NCBI GenBank assembly: GCA_021810625.1
Contig: JAJZIJ010000021.1
Location: forward strand, 1 to 44,148
DNA from: Acidobacteriota bacterium
GTDB taxonomy: Bacteria > Acidobacteriota > Terriglobia > Terriglobales > Acidobacteriaceae
Length of the DNA stretch: 44,148 nucleotides
Direction of reading: 5' to 3'
Positions 17,595 through 25,774 of the stretch are shown here, in pieces. The notes below the pieces were generated by a model. That model was not told the DNA's origin. It saw only the letters and a program-made list of their open reading frames with translations, and ran no database searches. Position numbers and translations under genes: made by a program. How positions within the stretch are numbered: the stretch's first letter is position 1; each line of letters starts with the position of its first letter.

Positions 17595-17763
17595 CGAGCA
17601 GAAAAATTCGACAGATTGGCCGCCGGGTATCCGCCCTGCCAACCCTCCTGCCAACCCTGTCAAATTCAGGTCGGAGAGCGGGTGCGAGTGCCCTATTCAG
17701 GCCTGCTTTGTGCTGAACGGCCACATTACACGGGGCGGAACGACTATTCTGTAAAGAAATCGT

Positions 17764-18411
17764 ATGCCTGAATTGTTTCAGATTCGCTCACCACTTCCTG
17801 AAGCTCAGATGTGTGCCCCCGTTCGCCAAGCCGCCACTGCGGTCTTCTGGCTGCAAGGGATTACGCTGGGATGGATGCTGGTGGAGACCGCAGTCTCACT
17901 CTACGCCGCAGTGGAAGCACGTAGTCCGACAATGCTTGCCTTCGGCTCCGACAGCATTGTTGAGTTGTTTTCTGCAAGTGTTGTGCTCTTGCAGTTTGAA
18001 CCGCGAGTCTCGATTTCGGAACGGATGGCTGGCCGTATTGCTGGGGCATTCCTCTTTCTTCTTGCAATGGTCGTATTGCTGATTGCATCTCTATCGCTGG
18101 CTCTGCATCTACGACCTGAGACGAGTCGAGCAGGAATCGGCATTGCCATCGCCGCTCTCTTCGCAATGCCAATCCTGGCGGGACTGAAGCGCCGGGAAGC
18201 GCGGCGAAGAAACAACCCAGCCTTGGCAGCCGATGCCGCGCAATCGGCTACGTGTGCATATCTAGCCTTAATTGCCTTGGTTGGACTCTCGCTCAACGCC
18301 ATCTTTCATATCGCATGGTTTGATTCCATCGCAGCATTGGCCGCCATCCCATTCCTGCTCAAAGAGGGCCAAGCAGCTTGGCGGGGAAATCCTTGCGGGT
18401 GCTGCTTATAA
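17764..18411 (+). CDS. CDF/TMEM163-like cation transporter family membrane protein
   Basis: A 215-residue protein with six hydrophobic segments. The second contains AFGSDSIVELFSASVVLL and the fifth is preceded by AADAAQSATC, an arrangement like the metal-site helices TM2 and TM5 of cation diffusion facilitators, and of the shorter TMEM163-type relatives. It lacks the C-terminal cytoplasmic domain of full CDF proteins and ends in a Cys-rich GNPCGCCL, which may bind metal. Divergent from ftsK. Substrate unknown; zinc or another divalent ion is the family expectation. Confidence 0.65.
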   Translation: MPELFQIRSPLPEAQMCAPVRQAATAVFWLQGITLGWMLVETAVSLYAAVEARSPTMLAFGSDSIVELFSASVVLLQFEPRVSISERMAGRIAGAFLFLLAMVVLLIASLSLALHLRPETSRAGIGIAIAALFAMPILAGLKRREARRRNNPALAADAAQSATCAYLALIALVGLSLNAIFHIAWFDSIAALAAIPFLLKEGQAAWRGNPCGCCL

Positions 18412-18482
18412 TTTCCTACCCCTTAAAAAACTAGAAATGCTCTGGGGAACCTCGGCACAAGTTTCTATTTCAGGACAAACTG

Positions 18483-18578
18483 CCCTCAGGGGCTGAAGCC
18501 CGTGTTGATCTGATTCCATTGACGGCGCGGCTAAAGCCGCGCCCCTTCAAAAGGCCGACCTGTGCAGGGTTTTCTTAG
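18483..18578 (-). repeat. Stop-adjacent palindromic repeat, copy A
   Basis: Reading on the minus strand from the sufT-like TAA (18577-18575): CCTGCACAGGTCGGC, TTTGAAGGGGCGCGG, a hairpin GCGCGGCTTTAGCCGCGC, a spacer, then GGGCTTCAGCCCCTGAGGG. The same elements in the same order occur after coaBC (copy B) and after the DsbD-like gene (copy C). It has two GC-rich hairpins with a TTTAG or TTCAG centre, like REP/BIME elements. Confidence 0.8.
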
Positions 18579-18910
18579 CCGTCGATGCCCAACTGCTTGC
18601 GAGCGTCGGCGCTTAGGCGTTCAGGATTCCAGGCTGGTTCCCAGACCAGATTTACCGACGACTGGCTTAGGCCGGGAATGCCCGCCAGACGATTGCGCAT
18701 GGTTTCGATAATGAAGTTATGCGAGGGGCATCCGGGTGAGGTCATCGAGACGTCAATCTCCACGCGCTGCTTTGGCTCCATGCCCGGCGCGCCAGCATCC
18801 TCGAAGAGATCAATGCGGTAGACCAGGCCGAGATCGACAATGTTGACCGGAATTTCCGGGTCGTACACATCCTTGAGCGCGGTGCGGATGTCTTCTACGG
18901 TGAGTGGCAT
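18575..18910 (-). CDS. SufT/MIP18-family (DUF59) Fe-S assembly protein
   Basis: A 111-residue single-domain protein with the DUF59 marks DPEIPVNIVDLGLVY and MTSPGCPSHNFI; the Cys in the latter is the conserved residue of SufT/PaaD-like proteins that help mature iron-sulphur clusters. Standard length. The start follows the ispA stop by 21 bases, so it is the last gene of the GT39-ispA-sufT run. No suf genes are adjacent. Immediately after its TAA begins palindromic repeat copy A. Confidence 0.9.
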   Translation of the reverse strand: MPLTVEDIRTALKDVYDPEIPVNIVDLGLVYRIDLFEDAGAPGMEPKQRVEIDVSMTSPGCPSHNFIIETMRNRLAGIPGLSQSSVNLVWEPAWNPERLSADARKQLGIDG

Positions 18911-18931
18911 GGATGCGACCTTTCTGGATTC

Positions 18932-19852
18932 CTAGTGTTTGCGTTCGACCAAATAGCGGGCAACGGCCTTCAACGGCTCTGCCGACGCGCCGAATCCTTC
19001 CATCTCGGCAAAGGCGGCTGTGATCAAATTGGCGGCATCGGCGAGGGATTTTTCAATCCCATAAACAGCGGGCCAGGTAGCCTTGACGGTAGCCGTATCT
19101 TTGCCTGCGGTCTTGCCCAATTGCTCGGAGCTTTGCGTGACATCGAGAACGTCATCAATGATCTGGAAGGCGAGGCCGGCCTTTTTTCCAAAGACGCGCA
19201 GATGCTCGACCCTATCCGGCGACGCGCCTGCATAGATGCCGCCGCAGACCAGGCTGGTGGTGATGAGCGCGCCCGTCTTGGCGCGGTGAATGGCCTCGAC
19301 CATCGCAGCGGTGGGCGCCTGTCGCTCGCCTTCAATATCGAGCACCTGGCCGCCGATCATGCCCTCAACAGTGCCCGTCGCGATGGAAATTTCGCGCACA
19401 ATGGAGACAATGGCGGGCGCGGGGCAGCGCAGGTTGGAGAGCACTTCGTAGGCCTGCGTCTGGAGCGCGTCTCCGGCAAGAATGGCGATAGCCTCGCCAA
19501 AGACAACGTGGCAGGTGGGCTTGCCGCGTCGCAGATCGTCGTTGTCGAGCGCGGGCAGGTCGTCATGCACCAGCGAGTAGGTATGCAGCATCTCAATGGC
19601 GGAGCCAAGCTCTTCCACGCCGTCGGGATAGCTTGCGGCGCTGTTTTTGTGATGGGCGACCATGCGCGCGGCCTCCATGCAGAGAATGGGGCGCAGCCGC
19701 TTGCCGCCAGCAAAGACGGTATGGCGCAGGGCGCGGTGGATGGAGTGCGGGATCGTGTCAGGCGCGGGAAGCAGGCGCTCCAATGTTTGATCGATTCGCT
19801 CCGAACCAGAGTGGAGAATGTGCTGAACGTCAACGGGCATCCTCTCCATCAT
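18932..19852 (-). CDS. ispA: Polyprenyl (farnesyl/geranylgeranyl) diphosphate synthase
   Basis: A 306-residue trans-isoprenyl diphosphate synthase. Visible: GGKRLRP (substrate binding), the first Asp-rich motif DDLPALDNDDLRRGKP with a two-residue insert typical of bacterial FPPS, and the second motif IIDDVLD. The chain-length-determining residues before the first motif are MLHTYSLVHDD; this bacterial pattern usually gives C15 or C20 products. ATG 19852 and ATG 19840 are both possible starts. Supplies prenyl chains for quinones and carriers. Follows the GT39 gene by 45 bases. Confidence 0.93.
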   Translation of the reverse strand: MMERMPVDVQHILHSGSERIDQTLERLLPAPDTIPHSIHRALRHTVFAGGKRLRPILCMEAARMVAHHKNSAASYPDGVEELGSAIEMLHTYSLVHDDLPALDNDDLRRGKPTCHVVFGEAIAILAGDALQTQAYEVLSNLRCPAPAIVSIVREISIATGTVEGMIGGQVLDIEGERQAPTAAMVEAIHRAKTGALITTSLVCGGIYAGASPDRVEHLRVFGKKAGLAFQIIDDVLDVTQSSEQLGKTAGKDTATVKATWPAVYGIEKSLADAANLITAAFAEMEGFGASAEPLKAVARYLVERKH

Positions 19853-19897
19853 ACCGAAAGGCGAGGCTGGTCGGAGGACGAATCCTGGCGCAGATGG

Positions 19898-21253
19898 TCA
19901 AGGCAAACGGCAAACGGACGCATTGCGGCGCGCAGGAGCGCGCTTTTCCGCAGACTGGAAGAGATAGACCCCCAGGATCGCAATCAGCGGCTCCAATGGA
20001 TGACGAAAGCGCGCGTGTACGGTGACAAAGTAATACACCAGCGGAACCGACAGGAAGGCCCAGACAAACAGCGCTACTCCGGGAACGCGCCGCTTGCACG
20101 CCAGCGCCAATCCCAGTAATCCAGCCACGCTGACAAAGCCAAAGTTGGCTACGCGACCCACCTCCACATACCAGGCATCATCGGCAGGGTGGGGCACGCT
20201 GATCCAGAAAAAATAAAAGCGCTTGACGGTGTCGCGCACAAAGAGCCAGGGATCGGCGTGGACATTGGCCCAGGCCAGCCGTCCGCGCATTTTGGCGTAG
20301 GCTACTTCGCCCATTTCCCGGTAGAGCCGCAATTGTTCCGGCGATTGGAAAGGATGGTCAAACTCCATTAGAAATCCATTGGCTCCGGGGCCATTGCCGA
20401 GGCAGAACTCCGCGCCGAAATTGGCGCGCATGGGGATGAATTGATGAAAGGCTCGCTCATTGCGCGCGATCCACGGCGTAATGCAGAGCAGAAAGATTCC
20501 CGTCGAGGCTGCGGCGTAGGCAATCTGGCGGCGCAGATTTTTTGTCCCCAACAAAATCCAAATCCCGTTGGCGGGAAGAAATAAAAGCAGCGAGGGATTG
20601 CTGAGCGCAATCATTCCCCAGAGAAATCCAAAGAGCAGCCAGCGGGGTAGCGTGCGCGTTTCGCGGGCTGCATCTTGCTCGCCGACATGGCGCATCCGCA
20701 GCGCCACTACGATGACCAGCGTAAAGAGCCAGGCGCTTAGCGTCATCTCCCAAACCCAGCGGACTGCATACTGCATGGCGGCGGGATAGAGTGCCCATAT
20801 CCACGCCGACCAGACGGCGATGCGCCGATTGAAGCAGCGTGCTGCAATCTCGTAGGTGGTGCGCGTGGTGAGCGCGGAAAAAAAACAGTTGATCGTAAGA
20901 ATGACCCACGCAGATTTCAGCGTGAAGACGCCAAAGATGCGAAACACTCCAGCCAGCAGCAGCGGGTAGAGCGGCGCGACCCAGGCTGTTGGCCCCGTAT
21001 GGCCGGAGAATGGGTCAGCGTAGCCGTAGCCTGTGACCAGCGCGCGCGCGATGCGGCCCATCTCCCAGCCAAACTGGAAGTGGTCGCCATAGGGTCGAAA
21101 GCGATAGGTGTGCGCCAGCGTCATGTAGGCGACGCGCACCAGAAATGCAGCCCAGAAGACGGCCCATGTCGGCAGAAATGTCGGCAGAAATTTTGCGGGC
21201 GTGTGTGCGTCAACGCTGGTGGTGGTGCGGTTTGGCTCGGATGTCGTCGTCAA
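19898..21253 (-). CDS. GT39-type (ArnT/PMT-like) membrane glycosyltransferase
   Basis: A 451-residue polytopic inner-membrane protein with about ten hydrophobic segments. The first periplasmic loop carries the acidic residue expected for polyprenyl-phosphate-dependent enzymes (RPYGDHFQFGWEMGRIARAL), and the block APLYPLLLAGVFRIFG is common in this superfamily. It probably moves a sugar from an undecaprenyl-phosphate donor to a protein or lipid on the periplasmic side. Acceptor unknown. First gene of the minus-strand run with ispA, whose polyprenyl product is upstream of the carrier lipid; the link is suggestive only. Divergent from rpmB. Confidence 0.8.
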   Translation of the reverse strand: MTTTSEPNRTTTSVDAHTPAKFLPTFLPTWAVFWAAFLVRVAYMTLAHTYRFRPYGDHFQFGWEMGRIARALVTGYGYADPFSGHTGPTAWVAPLYPLLLAGVFRIFGVFTLKSAWVILTINCFFSALTTRTTYEIAARCFNRRIAVWSAWIWALYPAAMQYAVRWVWEMTLSAWLFTLVIVVALRMRHVGEQDAARETRTLPRWLLFGFLWGMIALSNPSLLLFLPANGIWILLGTKNLRRQIAYAAASTGIFLLCITPWIARNERAFHQFIPMRANFGAEFCLGNGPGANGFLMEFDHPFQSPEQLRLYREMGEVAYAKMRGRLAWANVHADPWLFVRDTVKRFYFFWISVPHPADDAWYVEVGRVANFGFVSVAGLLGLALACKRRVPGVALFVWAFLSVPLVYYFVTVHARFRHPLEPLIAILGVYLFQSAEKRAPARRNASVCRLP

Positions 21254-21326
21254 GGTTGGAAGCCGCGCGATACGTCAGCAATTCAAATTTTGTGTGCGTT
21301 CCAGATAAGTTTATGCTCAAAGGGAA

Positions 21327-21355
21327 TTGATTCCCAGCCCAGACTTCGCTACACT
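21327..21355 (+). promoter_or_regulatory. Sigma-70-type promoter of rpmB
   Basis: TTGATT at 21327-21332 and TACACT at 21350-21355 with a 17-base spacer, about 90 bases before the rpmB start. The same -10 hexamer is seen in the dcd promoter. Confidence 0.5.
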
Positions 21356-21444
21356 TAGAAATTGGTGCTGGTGTCTGGTTTTTTCGCTGGATGGCGTGCT
21401 GGACCTGTACCGCTTCAATCATCGAGAGACAGGAACCTTACGTC

Positions 21445-21633
21445 ATGGCACAGATTTGTGAAGTTTGCGGCAAGAAGCCGCAGTTCGGCAACAACATTTC
21501 CCACGCGCACAACGTCACTCGTCGGCGCTGGAACGTCAACCTGCACACGGTCAAAGCCAAGGTGGAGAGCGGCAACAAGCGCGTCCGGGTCTGCACTGGC
21601 TGCATCAAGTCCGGCAAAGTCGTCAAGGCGTAG
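21445..21633 (+). CDS. rpmB: 50S ribosomal protein L28
   Basis: A 62-residue ribosomal protein. It opens MAQICEVCGKKPQFGNNISHAHN and has RRRWNVNLHTV and later VCTGCIKSGKV, so both Cys pairs (CEVC and CTGC) of the zinc-binding form are present. The start 21445 is set by homology and an AGGAA a few bases upstream. Followed by a long repeat-filled region with no gene. Confidence 0.97.
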   Translation: MAQICEVCGKKPQFGNNISHAHNVTRRRWNVNLHTVKAKVESGNKRVRVCTGCIKSGKVVKA

Positions 21634-22436
21634 TGCAAGCCTGACCCGCGCCAGAGTTGGCGGGGTGAAGTATCCAAGAAAAAATCCGGGTGGCCCATTC
21701 AAGCCTTCTTTTGGCTTGAGTGGGAGGATAGAACCCTTTGCGCTTTTGCGAAAGATGCAAATCAAACTTGGCGCGAACCCTACCGCCCGCTCCTGTCAAA
21801 GGAGTCATTCTGAACGAGCGCAGCGGAGTGAAGAATCCAGAGAATATCGGCTCGGCCAGCATCATGCTTGCACTACAAACACTGTCATCCCGACCGGAGT
21901 CCGCATCGCGGACGCAGTGGAGGGACCTGCGTTTTCTTTCCCGCAATCAAAAGCCAACCGCAGGTTTCTCGACTCGCATCCTGCGGCTGCTCGCTCGAAA
22001 TGACAATGATTTCAATGCGGAAATAGCTTCACGCAGCGGCACTTTGAGGATCATCCCACTCAAGCCAAAAGAAGGCTTGAATGGGCCACCCGGCCTGAAA
22101 ACCTGTCATCCCGACCGGAGTCCGCGTAGCGGACGTAGTGGAGGGACCTGCGTTTCTTTTCCGCAATCAAAAGCCAACCGCAGGTTTCTCGACTCGCATC
22201 CTGCGGCTGCTCGCTCGAAATGACAATGATTTCAATGTGGAAATAGCTTCACGCAGCGGCACTTTGAGGATCATCCCACTCAAGCCAAAAAAAGGCTTGA
22301 ACCGGGCACCCGGCTGTCAAGCCATATTTTAATCAAGGTGATTCACTTGACGAAGGGAGTGCCAAGTGATTTTATTGAAGTCCAAGATGCCTGCCTATTT
22401 CAAGAATGCAGTTGAGCGGCGGCTGAGGAGTAGCTC
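21634..22436. repeat. 800-base non-coding mosaic of dispersed repeats
   Basis: Contains, in order: a hairpin block CCGGGTGGCCCATTC... at 21686-21725; a GAGCGCAGCGGAGTGAAGAA unit near 21818-21850; and two tandem copies of a 212-base unit (21882-22094 and 22103-22314) starting CTGTCATCCCGACCGGAG. Both tandem units end in the reverse complement of the first block: 22054-22093 is a perfect 40-base inverted copy of 21686-21725, while the third (22264-22314) is diverged. Open frames across it are low-complexity and differ between copies, so no protein is called. Confidence 0.85.
22343..22375 (+). promoter_or_regulatory. Promoter and dyad operator of the Ntn-hydrolase gene
   Basis: TTGACG (22347-22352) and TTTTAT (22370-22375) with a 17-base spacer resemble a sigma-70 promoter about 60 bases before the TTG start. 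A 7-bp inverted repeat TCACTTG (22343-22349) / CAAGTGA (22363-22369) overlaps the -35 and spacer, and a third related half-site CAAGGTGA lies at 22334-22341. Such placement suggests repression by a dimeric regulator. Confidence 0.45.
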
Positions 22437-23324
22437 TTGACCATTGCCGCTGGATTCCTGTGTTCGGACGGGATTGTGCTTTGCGCTGATACGCAAGAGA
22501 CCGTGATCGGCTATACGAAGAACAACACTGAAAAAATTAGGGTGTGGCAAGATATGGGGCTGAACATCGCAATCACCGGAGCCGGAAATGCGGAGTTGAT
22601 TGAAACAATCGGAGGTCTCATCCAGTCCGATCTCGCAGGCAACTATTTTAAATCTGGGCGTGGGTACGATCCACGCAGCGTTAGAGAGAGGATTCAACGC
22701 ATAGTTCTTGAGTCCTTTGAACGATTCGTTGTTCCGTACGCTAATTTCCCAGCGGAAGACCGCCCATTCTTTGAGCTGCTGATAGTTGTTCACATTAGGA
22801 GCGAGATTTGGCATTATCAGTGTCTATTTAAGGTTTCTGGCACAACTATTCGCGAAATCGAGTGGGGATATGATTGCATCGGCACCGGCTTGATTATGGC
22901 CAAGAGTCTATCGGAGAGATTTTTTAGCCCCGGCATGGAACTGGATGAATTAGTGTTGGCAGTCTGTTACATCATGTTTCAAACAAAGAAATGGGTAGAT
23001 GGATGCGGCGGCAACACGGATTTAATTATTTCCTCCCCGGGAAAGCACTTTTTTGGAGGCATCGCGAGCTGTGATATTGAACTGCTCGAACGACAATTCG
23101 AGGCCAGTGACTCAGTCAATTCCTTACTCTTGAATTTACTCAATCCAAATCGAGATGATAAGAGAATTGAGTTGCTGATTTCACACGCTAAGGGGTTTAG
23201 GCAGGTTGCAACAAAGGCGCTGTATCCGGAAGGGAGCCGACTGCTCGAAACACTCAAGAAACTTGCTCCAAGCAAGCCGACCCACATTCCTACGCCGTCA
23301 GATTCTCAAACGTCAACGGATTAG
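22437..23324 (+). CDS. Proteasome-fold Ntn hydrolase (HslV/20S-beta-like) of unknown role
   Basis: 295 residues. The start must be TTG 22437: GAGGAG (22425-22430) is six bases upstream and an in-frame TAG lies two codons before. The product opens M-T-IAAGF, so removal of Met exposes Thr1. Counting from Thr1, Asp17 falls in IVLCADTQ, Lys32 in EKIR (proteasomes use Lys33) and Gly47 in ITGAGNAE, the proteasome/HslV catalytic pattern. Later, CIGTGLIMAKSL and GGNTDLII match the second half of the fold. A C-terminal extension of about 60 residues is Ser/Thr/Pro-rich at its end. No ATPase partner (HslU, Mpa) is adjacent. It is visibly more AT-rich than its neighbours and follows a repeat island, suggesting transfer. 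No propeptide. Confidence 0.75.
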   Translation: MTIAAGFLCSDGIVLCADTQETVIGYTKNNTEKIRVWQDMGLNIAITGAGNAELIETIGGLIQSDLAGNYFKSGRGYDPRSVRERIQRIVLESFERFVVPYANFPAEDRPFFELLIVVHIRSEIWHYQCLFKVSGTTIREIEWGYDCIGTGLIMAKSLSERFFSPGMELDELVLAVCYIMFQTKKWVDGCGGNTDLIISSPGKHFFGGIASCDIELLERQFEASDSVNSLLLNLLNPNRDDKRIELLISHAKGFRQVATKALYPEGSRLLETLKKLAPSKPTHIPTPSDSQTSTD

Positions 23325-23402
23325 CCGTGACCATGTGGCGGAAACGATGGCATGTCTGGTAGTGATCCGACACAACTTCAGAAACGATGCTCGCGCCAAA
23401 CG

Positions 23403-24278
23403 CTAGCTTTTTGTTTTTGGCGGTGGTTTTAGTCCTAAAAATTTCATGGCAAGCTGTAAATCCTTCCATGCCTCTGGCTTCTGGCGAGGGTCGCGCAGCA
23501 GATACGCCGGATGGTAGGTCACGACCAGCTTTGTGCCGCGACAATCGTGGATGCGCCCGCGCAGCGAAGAGAGAGAACTTTTCATTCCCAGCAGATACGT
23601 TGCTGCCGTTGCGCCCAGCGCGACCAGCAGGCGCGGACGGATCACATCAATTTGCCGAAAGAGAAAAGGCGTGCAGGTGGTAGCCTCGTCAAACTCCGGC
23701 ACGCGATTTTCCGGCGGCCTGCATTTGACGATGTTGGCAATGTAGACCTGCTCGCGACTCAAGCCCATTGCGACAATCATGTTGTTCAGCAACTGGCCGC
23801 CCCGGCCAACAAAGGGAAGTCCCTGCTCGTCCTCGTCCGCGCCCGGCCCTTCGCCAACAAACATCAGCTCGGCATTGGGATCGCCATCGCCAAAGACAAT
23901 TTTGTTGCGCTGCTCGCAGAGTGTGCAGCGCGTGCAGTCGCCAATCTCCTCGCGAATGGATTGCAGGGCTGCTGGCTTTTGCGCAGGCAGCAGCGCGGGG
24001 GTGTTTGCAATTGCGACGTTGGGAGGATAGGGATTTGCAGTTTTACGAGCCATGTCGAGCGTGTCTTCCTGGGTGCTGGGGGCAAGGTGTACGACCGGAG
24101 GCTCCGGCGCTGTTGCAGCAAGCGCCTCCAATGGAGAGGCGATGGAATCAGGCGATGCAAGGGTATCCACTTGCGGATCGTTTTGCAGATCATTTTTTCC
24201 GCGATAGAAATCGGTCAGGCCCAGTTCGCGGCAAAACTCCAGCAGCGTGTGCGCGTGTTGGCGCGACTCGGTATCCAT
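23403..24278 (-). CDS. Family 4/5-type uracil-DNA glycosylase (Fe-S)
   Basis: A 291-residue enzyme from ATG 24278 (AGGAA ten bases upstream); an ATG at 24305 would add nine residues but has no ribosome site. A Pro/Ala-rich extension of about 110 residues precedes the catalytic part. That part has the cluster Cys pair CTRCTLC, the uracil pocket FVGEGPGADEDEQGLPFVGRGG, NIVKCRPPENR with a further Cys, and VVTYHPAYLLR with the active-site His. It removes uracil from DNA. The N-terminal extension is long for the family and is likely a disordered linker. Last gene of the yicC-gmk-rpoZ-coaBC run. Confidence 0.9.
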   Translation of the reverse strand: MDTESRQHAHTLLEFCRELGLTDFYRGKNDLQNDPQVDTLASPDSIASPLEALAATAPEPPVVHLAPSTQEDTLDMARKTANPYPPNVAIANTPALLPAQKPAALQSIREEIGDCTRCTLCEQRNKIVFGDGDPNAELMFVGEGPGADEDEQGLPFVGRGGQLLNNMIVAMGLSREQVYIANIVKCRPPENRVPEFDEATTCTPFLFRQIDVIRPRLLVALGATAATYLLGMKSSLSSLRGRIHDCRGTKLVVTYHPAYLLRDPRQKPEAWKDLQLAMKFLGLKPPPKTKS

Positions 24279-24344
24279 TGGCTCGGTGTTCCTCGGAGGC
24301 GGCATGTTGATTAGAGAATACGTCCTTACTGGGAGGCCACATTC

Positions 24345-24460
24345 CCCTCAGGGGCTGAAGCCCGCGTTTATTTTGCATGAGCTATGGACGGGCTGAAGCC
24401 CGTCCCCTTCAAAACTGAAGCCCTGCCCCCTCAAATGCTGACCTGTGTAGAGGCTCCTTA
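24345..24460 (-). repeat. Stop-adjacent palindromic repeat, copy B
   Basis: Begins directly at the coaBC TAA (24460-24458) and runs through CCTCTACACAGGTCAGC, TTTGAGGGGGC, two nested GGGCTTCAGCCC-type hairpins and ends CAGCCCCTGAGGGG. It holds one extra internal GAAGGGGACGGGCTTCAGCC compared with copies A and C. It lies between coaBC and the glycosylase gene, inside an apparent operon. Confidence 0.8.
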
Positions 24461-25717
24461 GTGGCGATGGGCTGGGGTGTGCGAGGTGGCAGCGTTGGCC
24501 GCGACCTCGGAGAGTACATTTCGGGGATGGCGCAGCATGAGCGCCTCATCCAAAATGCGGTCAGCCAGCGCGCGCTTGCTCATCTCCGGCAGGTCAATGG
24601 CCGTCGATGGAGTCAAAAACGTAACGGCATTGCGGTCGGATTCAAAGCCAATGCCCTCGCGGGATACATCATTCAGCACAATGGCGTCAGCGCCTTTGCG
24701 TTCCAGCTTGCCGCGCCCATGTTTAAGCGGCTGGTTGGTCTCGGCGGCAAATCCAATCACCAGCGTGCCGGGATTGCGGCGCTGGACAACTTCGGCCAGA
24801 ATGTCCTGGGTGGGTTCCAACTCCAATGTAAGCGGCCCTGAGCGTTTGATCTTCTGGTCTGCCTGGATGCGTGGACGAAAGTCGGCGACCGCAGCCGCTT
24901 TGATGACCAGCGTGGCCTGCGACAGATGATGGAGGACGGCAGCGCGCATCTCGTCTGCGGTCATCACGGGGATCATTTCGCATCCGGCAGGCGGTTGCAG
25001 TTGGGTTGGCGCGCTGATGAGCAGGACGCGAGCGCCGCGTTGCCGCGCAGCTTCCGCCAGCGCGTAGCCCATCTTGCCGCTGGAACGATTGCCAATGTAG
25101 CGCACCGGATCAATGGGTTCCCGCGTGCCTCCGGCGGTCACCAGAACTGTTTCCTGCGCCAGATCGTGACGACGATGCAGCGCTTCCAGCACGGCGCGGA
25201 CAATCGGATCGCTCTCGGCCAGCCGTCCGCTGCCTGTCATGCCACAGGCGAGGTAGCCGCTTTCTGGCGGGACAAGGCGAACGCCCCGCGCTTGCAGCGT
25301 GGCGATATTGGTCTGCGTGGCCGGATGCTCCCACATCTGCACATTCATGGCAGGGGCGACGATGACGGGAGCCGCTGTCGCCAGATACATGGTGGTAAGA
25401 AAATCGTCGGCGATGCCGTGCGCCATTTTGGCGAGAATATCTGCCGTGGCTGGCGCGATGAGCAGCGCGTCGCAGGATTGCGCCTCCGCGATGTGCTCGA
25501 TGGAAGAAGCGGCGTTGGGTGTTGCGCCGTCGCTATCCCAAAGCCCGGTAATCACGCGATGCCCCGTAAGCGCGGCGAAGGTAAGAGGGCGCACAAATTG
25601 CTGTGCCGCCTGCGTCATGGCTACATGCACGTCCAGCGCCTGCTGTTGCAGCGCGCGCACCAGTTCGGCAGCCTTGTAGGCGGCAACTCCGCCAGAGACA
25701 CCCACCGTGACCTTCAT
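24458..25717 (-). CDS. coaBC: Phosphopantothenoylcysteine decarboxylase / phosphopantothenate-cysteine ligase
   Basis: A 419-residue bifunctional coenzyme A enzyme from ATG 25717 (MKVTVGVSGGVAAYKA). CoaC half: flavoprotein fold with GGVAAYKA, APAMNVQMW (active-site Asn) and the flap Cys in GYLACGMTGSGR. CoaB half: TAGGTREPIDPVRYIGNRSS (nucleotide and dimer motif), the KIKRSG lysines and VIGFAAET. It makes 4'-phosphopantetheine in two steps. An upstream ATG at 25759 would add a His-rich 14 residues that are not part of the family. Follows rpoZ by 57 bases. Confidence 0.95.
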   Translation of the reverse strand: MKVTVGVSGGVAAYKAAELVRALQQQALDVHVAMTQAAQQFVRPLTFAALTGHRVITGLWDSDGATPNAASSIEHIAEAQSCDALLIAPATADILAKMAHGIADDFLTTMYLATAAPVIVAPAMNVQMWEHPATQTNIATLQARGVRLVPPESGYLACGMTGSGRLAESDPIVRAVLEALHRRHDLAQETVLVTAGGTREPIDPVRYIGNRSSGKMGYALAEAARQRGARVLLISAPTQLQPPAGCEMIPVMTADEMRAAVLHHLSQATLVIKAAAVADFRPRIQADQKIKRSGPLTLELEPTQDILAEVVQRRNPGTLVIGFAAETNQPLKHGRGKLERKGADAIVLNDVSREGIGFESDRNAVTFLTPSTAIDLPEMSKRALADRILDEALMLRHPRNVLSEVAANAATSHTPAHRH

Positions 25718-25774
25718 GCTCGCGTGACCCTCATGCCCATGATTGTACTTGGCTTCCAACCTCCGCGTCGCGCT

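Noticed and set aside
18483-18578. Palindromic repeat copies read simply as rho-independent terminators
   Set aside because: They lack T runs after the stems, have two hairpins and a conserved non-hairpin end, so a dispersed repeat family is the better description, though they may still terminate transcription.
21362-22332. Small open frames in the rpmB downstream mosaic
   Set aside because: The translations repeat with the DNA repeats (FSTRILRLLARND), have no ribosome sites and vary between copies, as expected for non-coding repeats.
24279-24305. Upstream ATG of the uracil-DNA glycosylase as the start
   Set aside because: No ribosome site precedes it, whereas AGGAA precedes the ATG at 24278; the choice remains uncertain.
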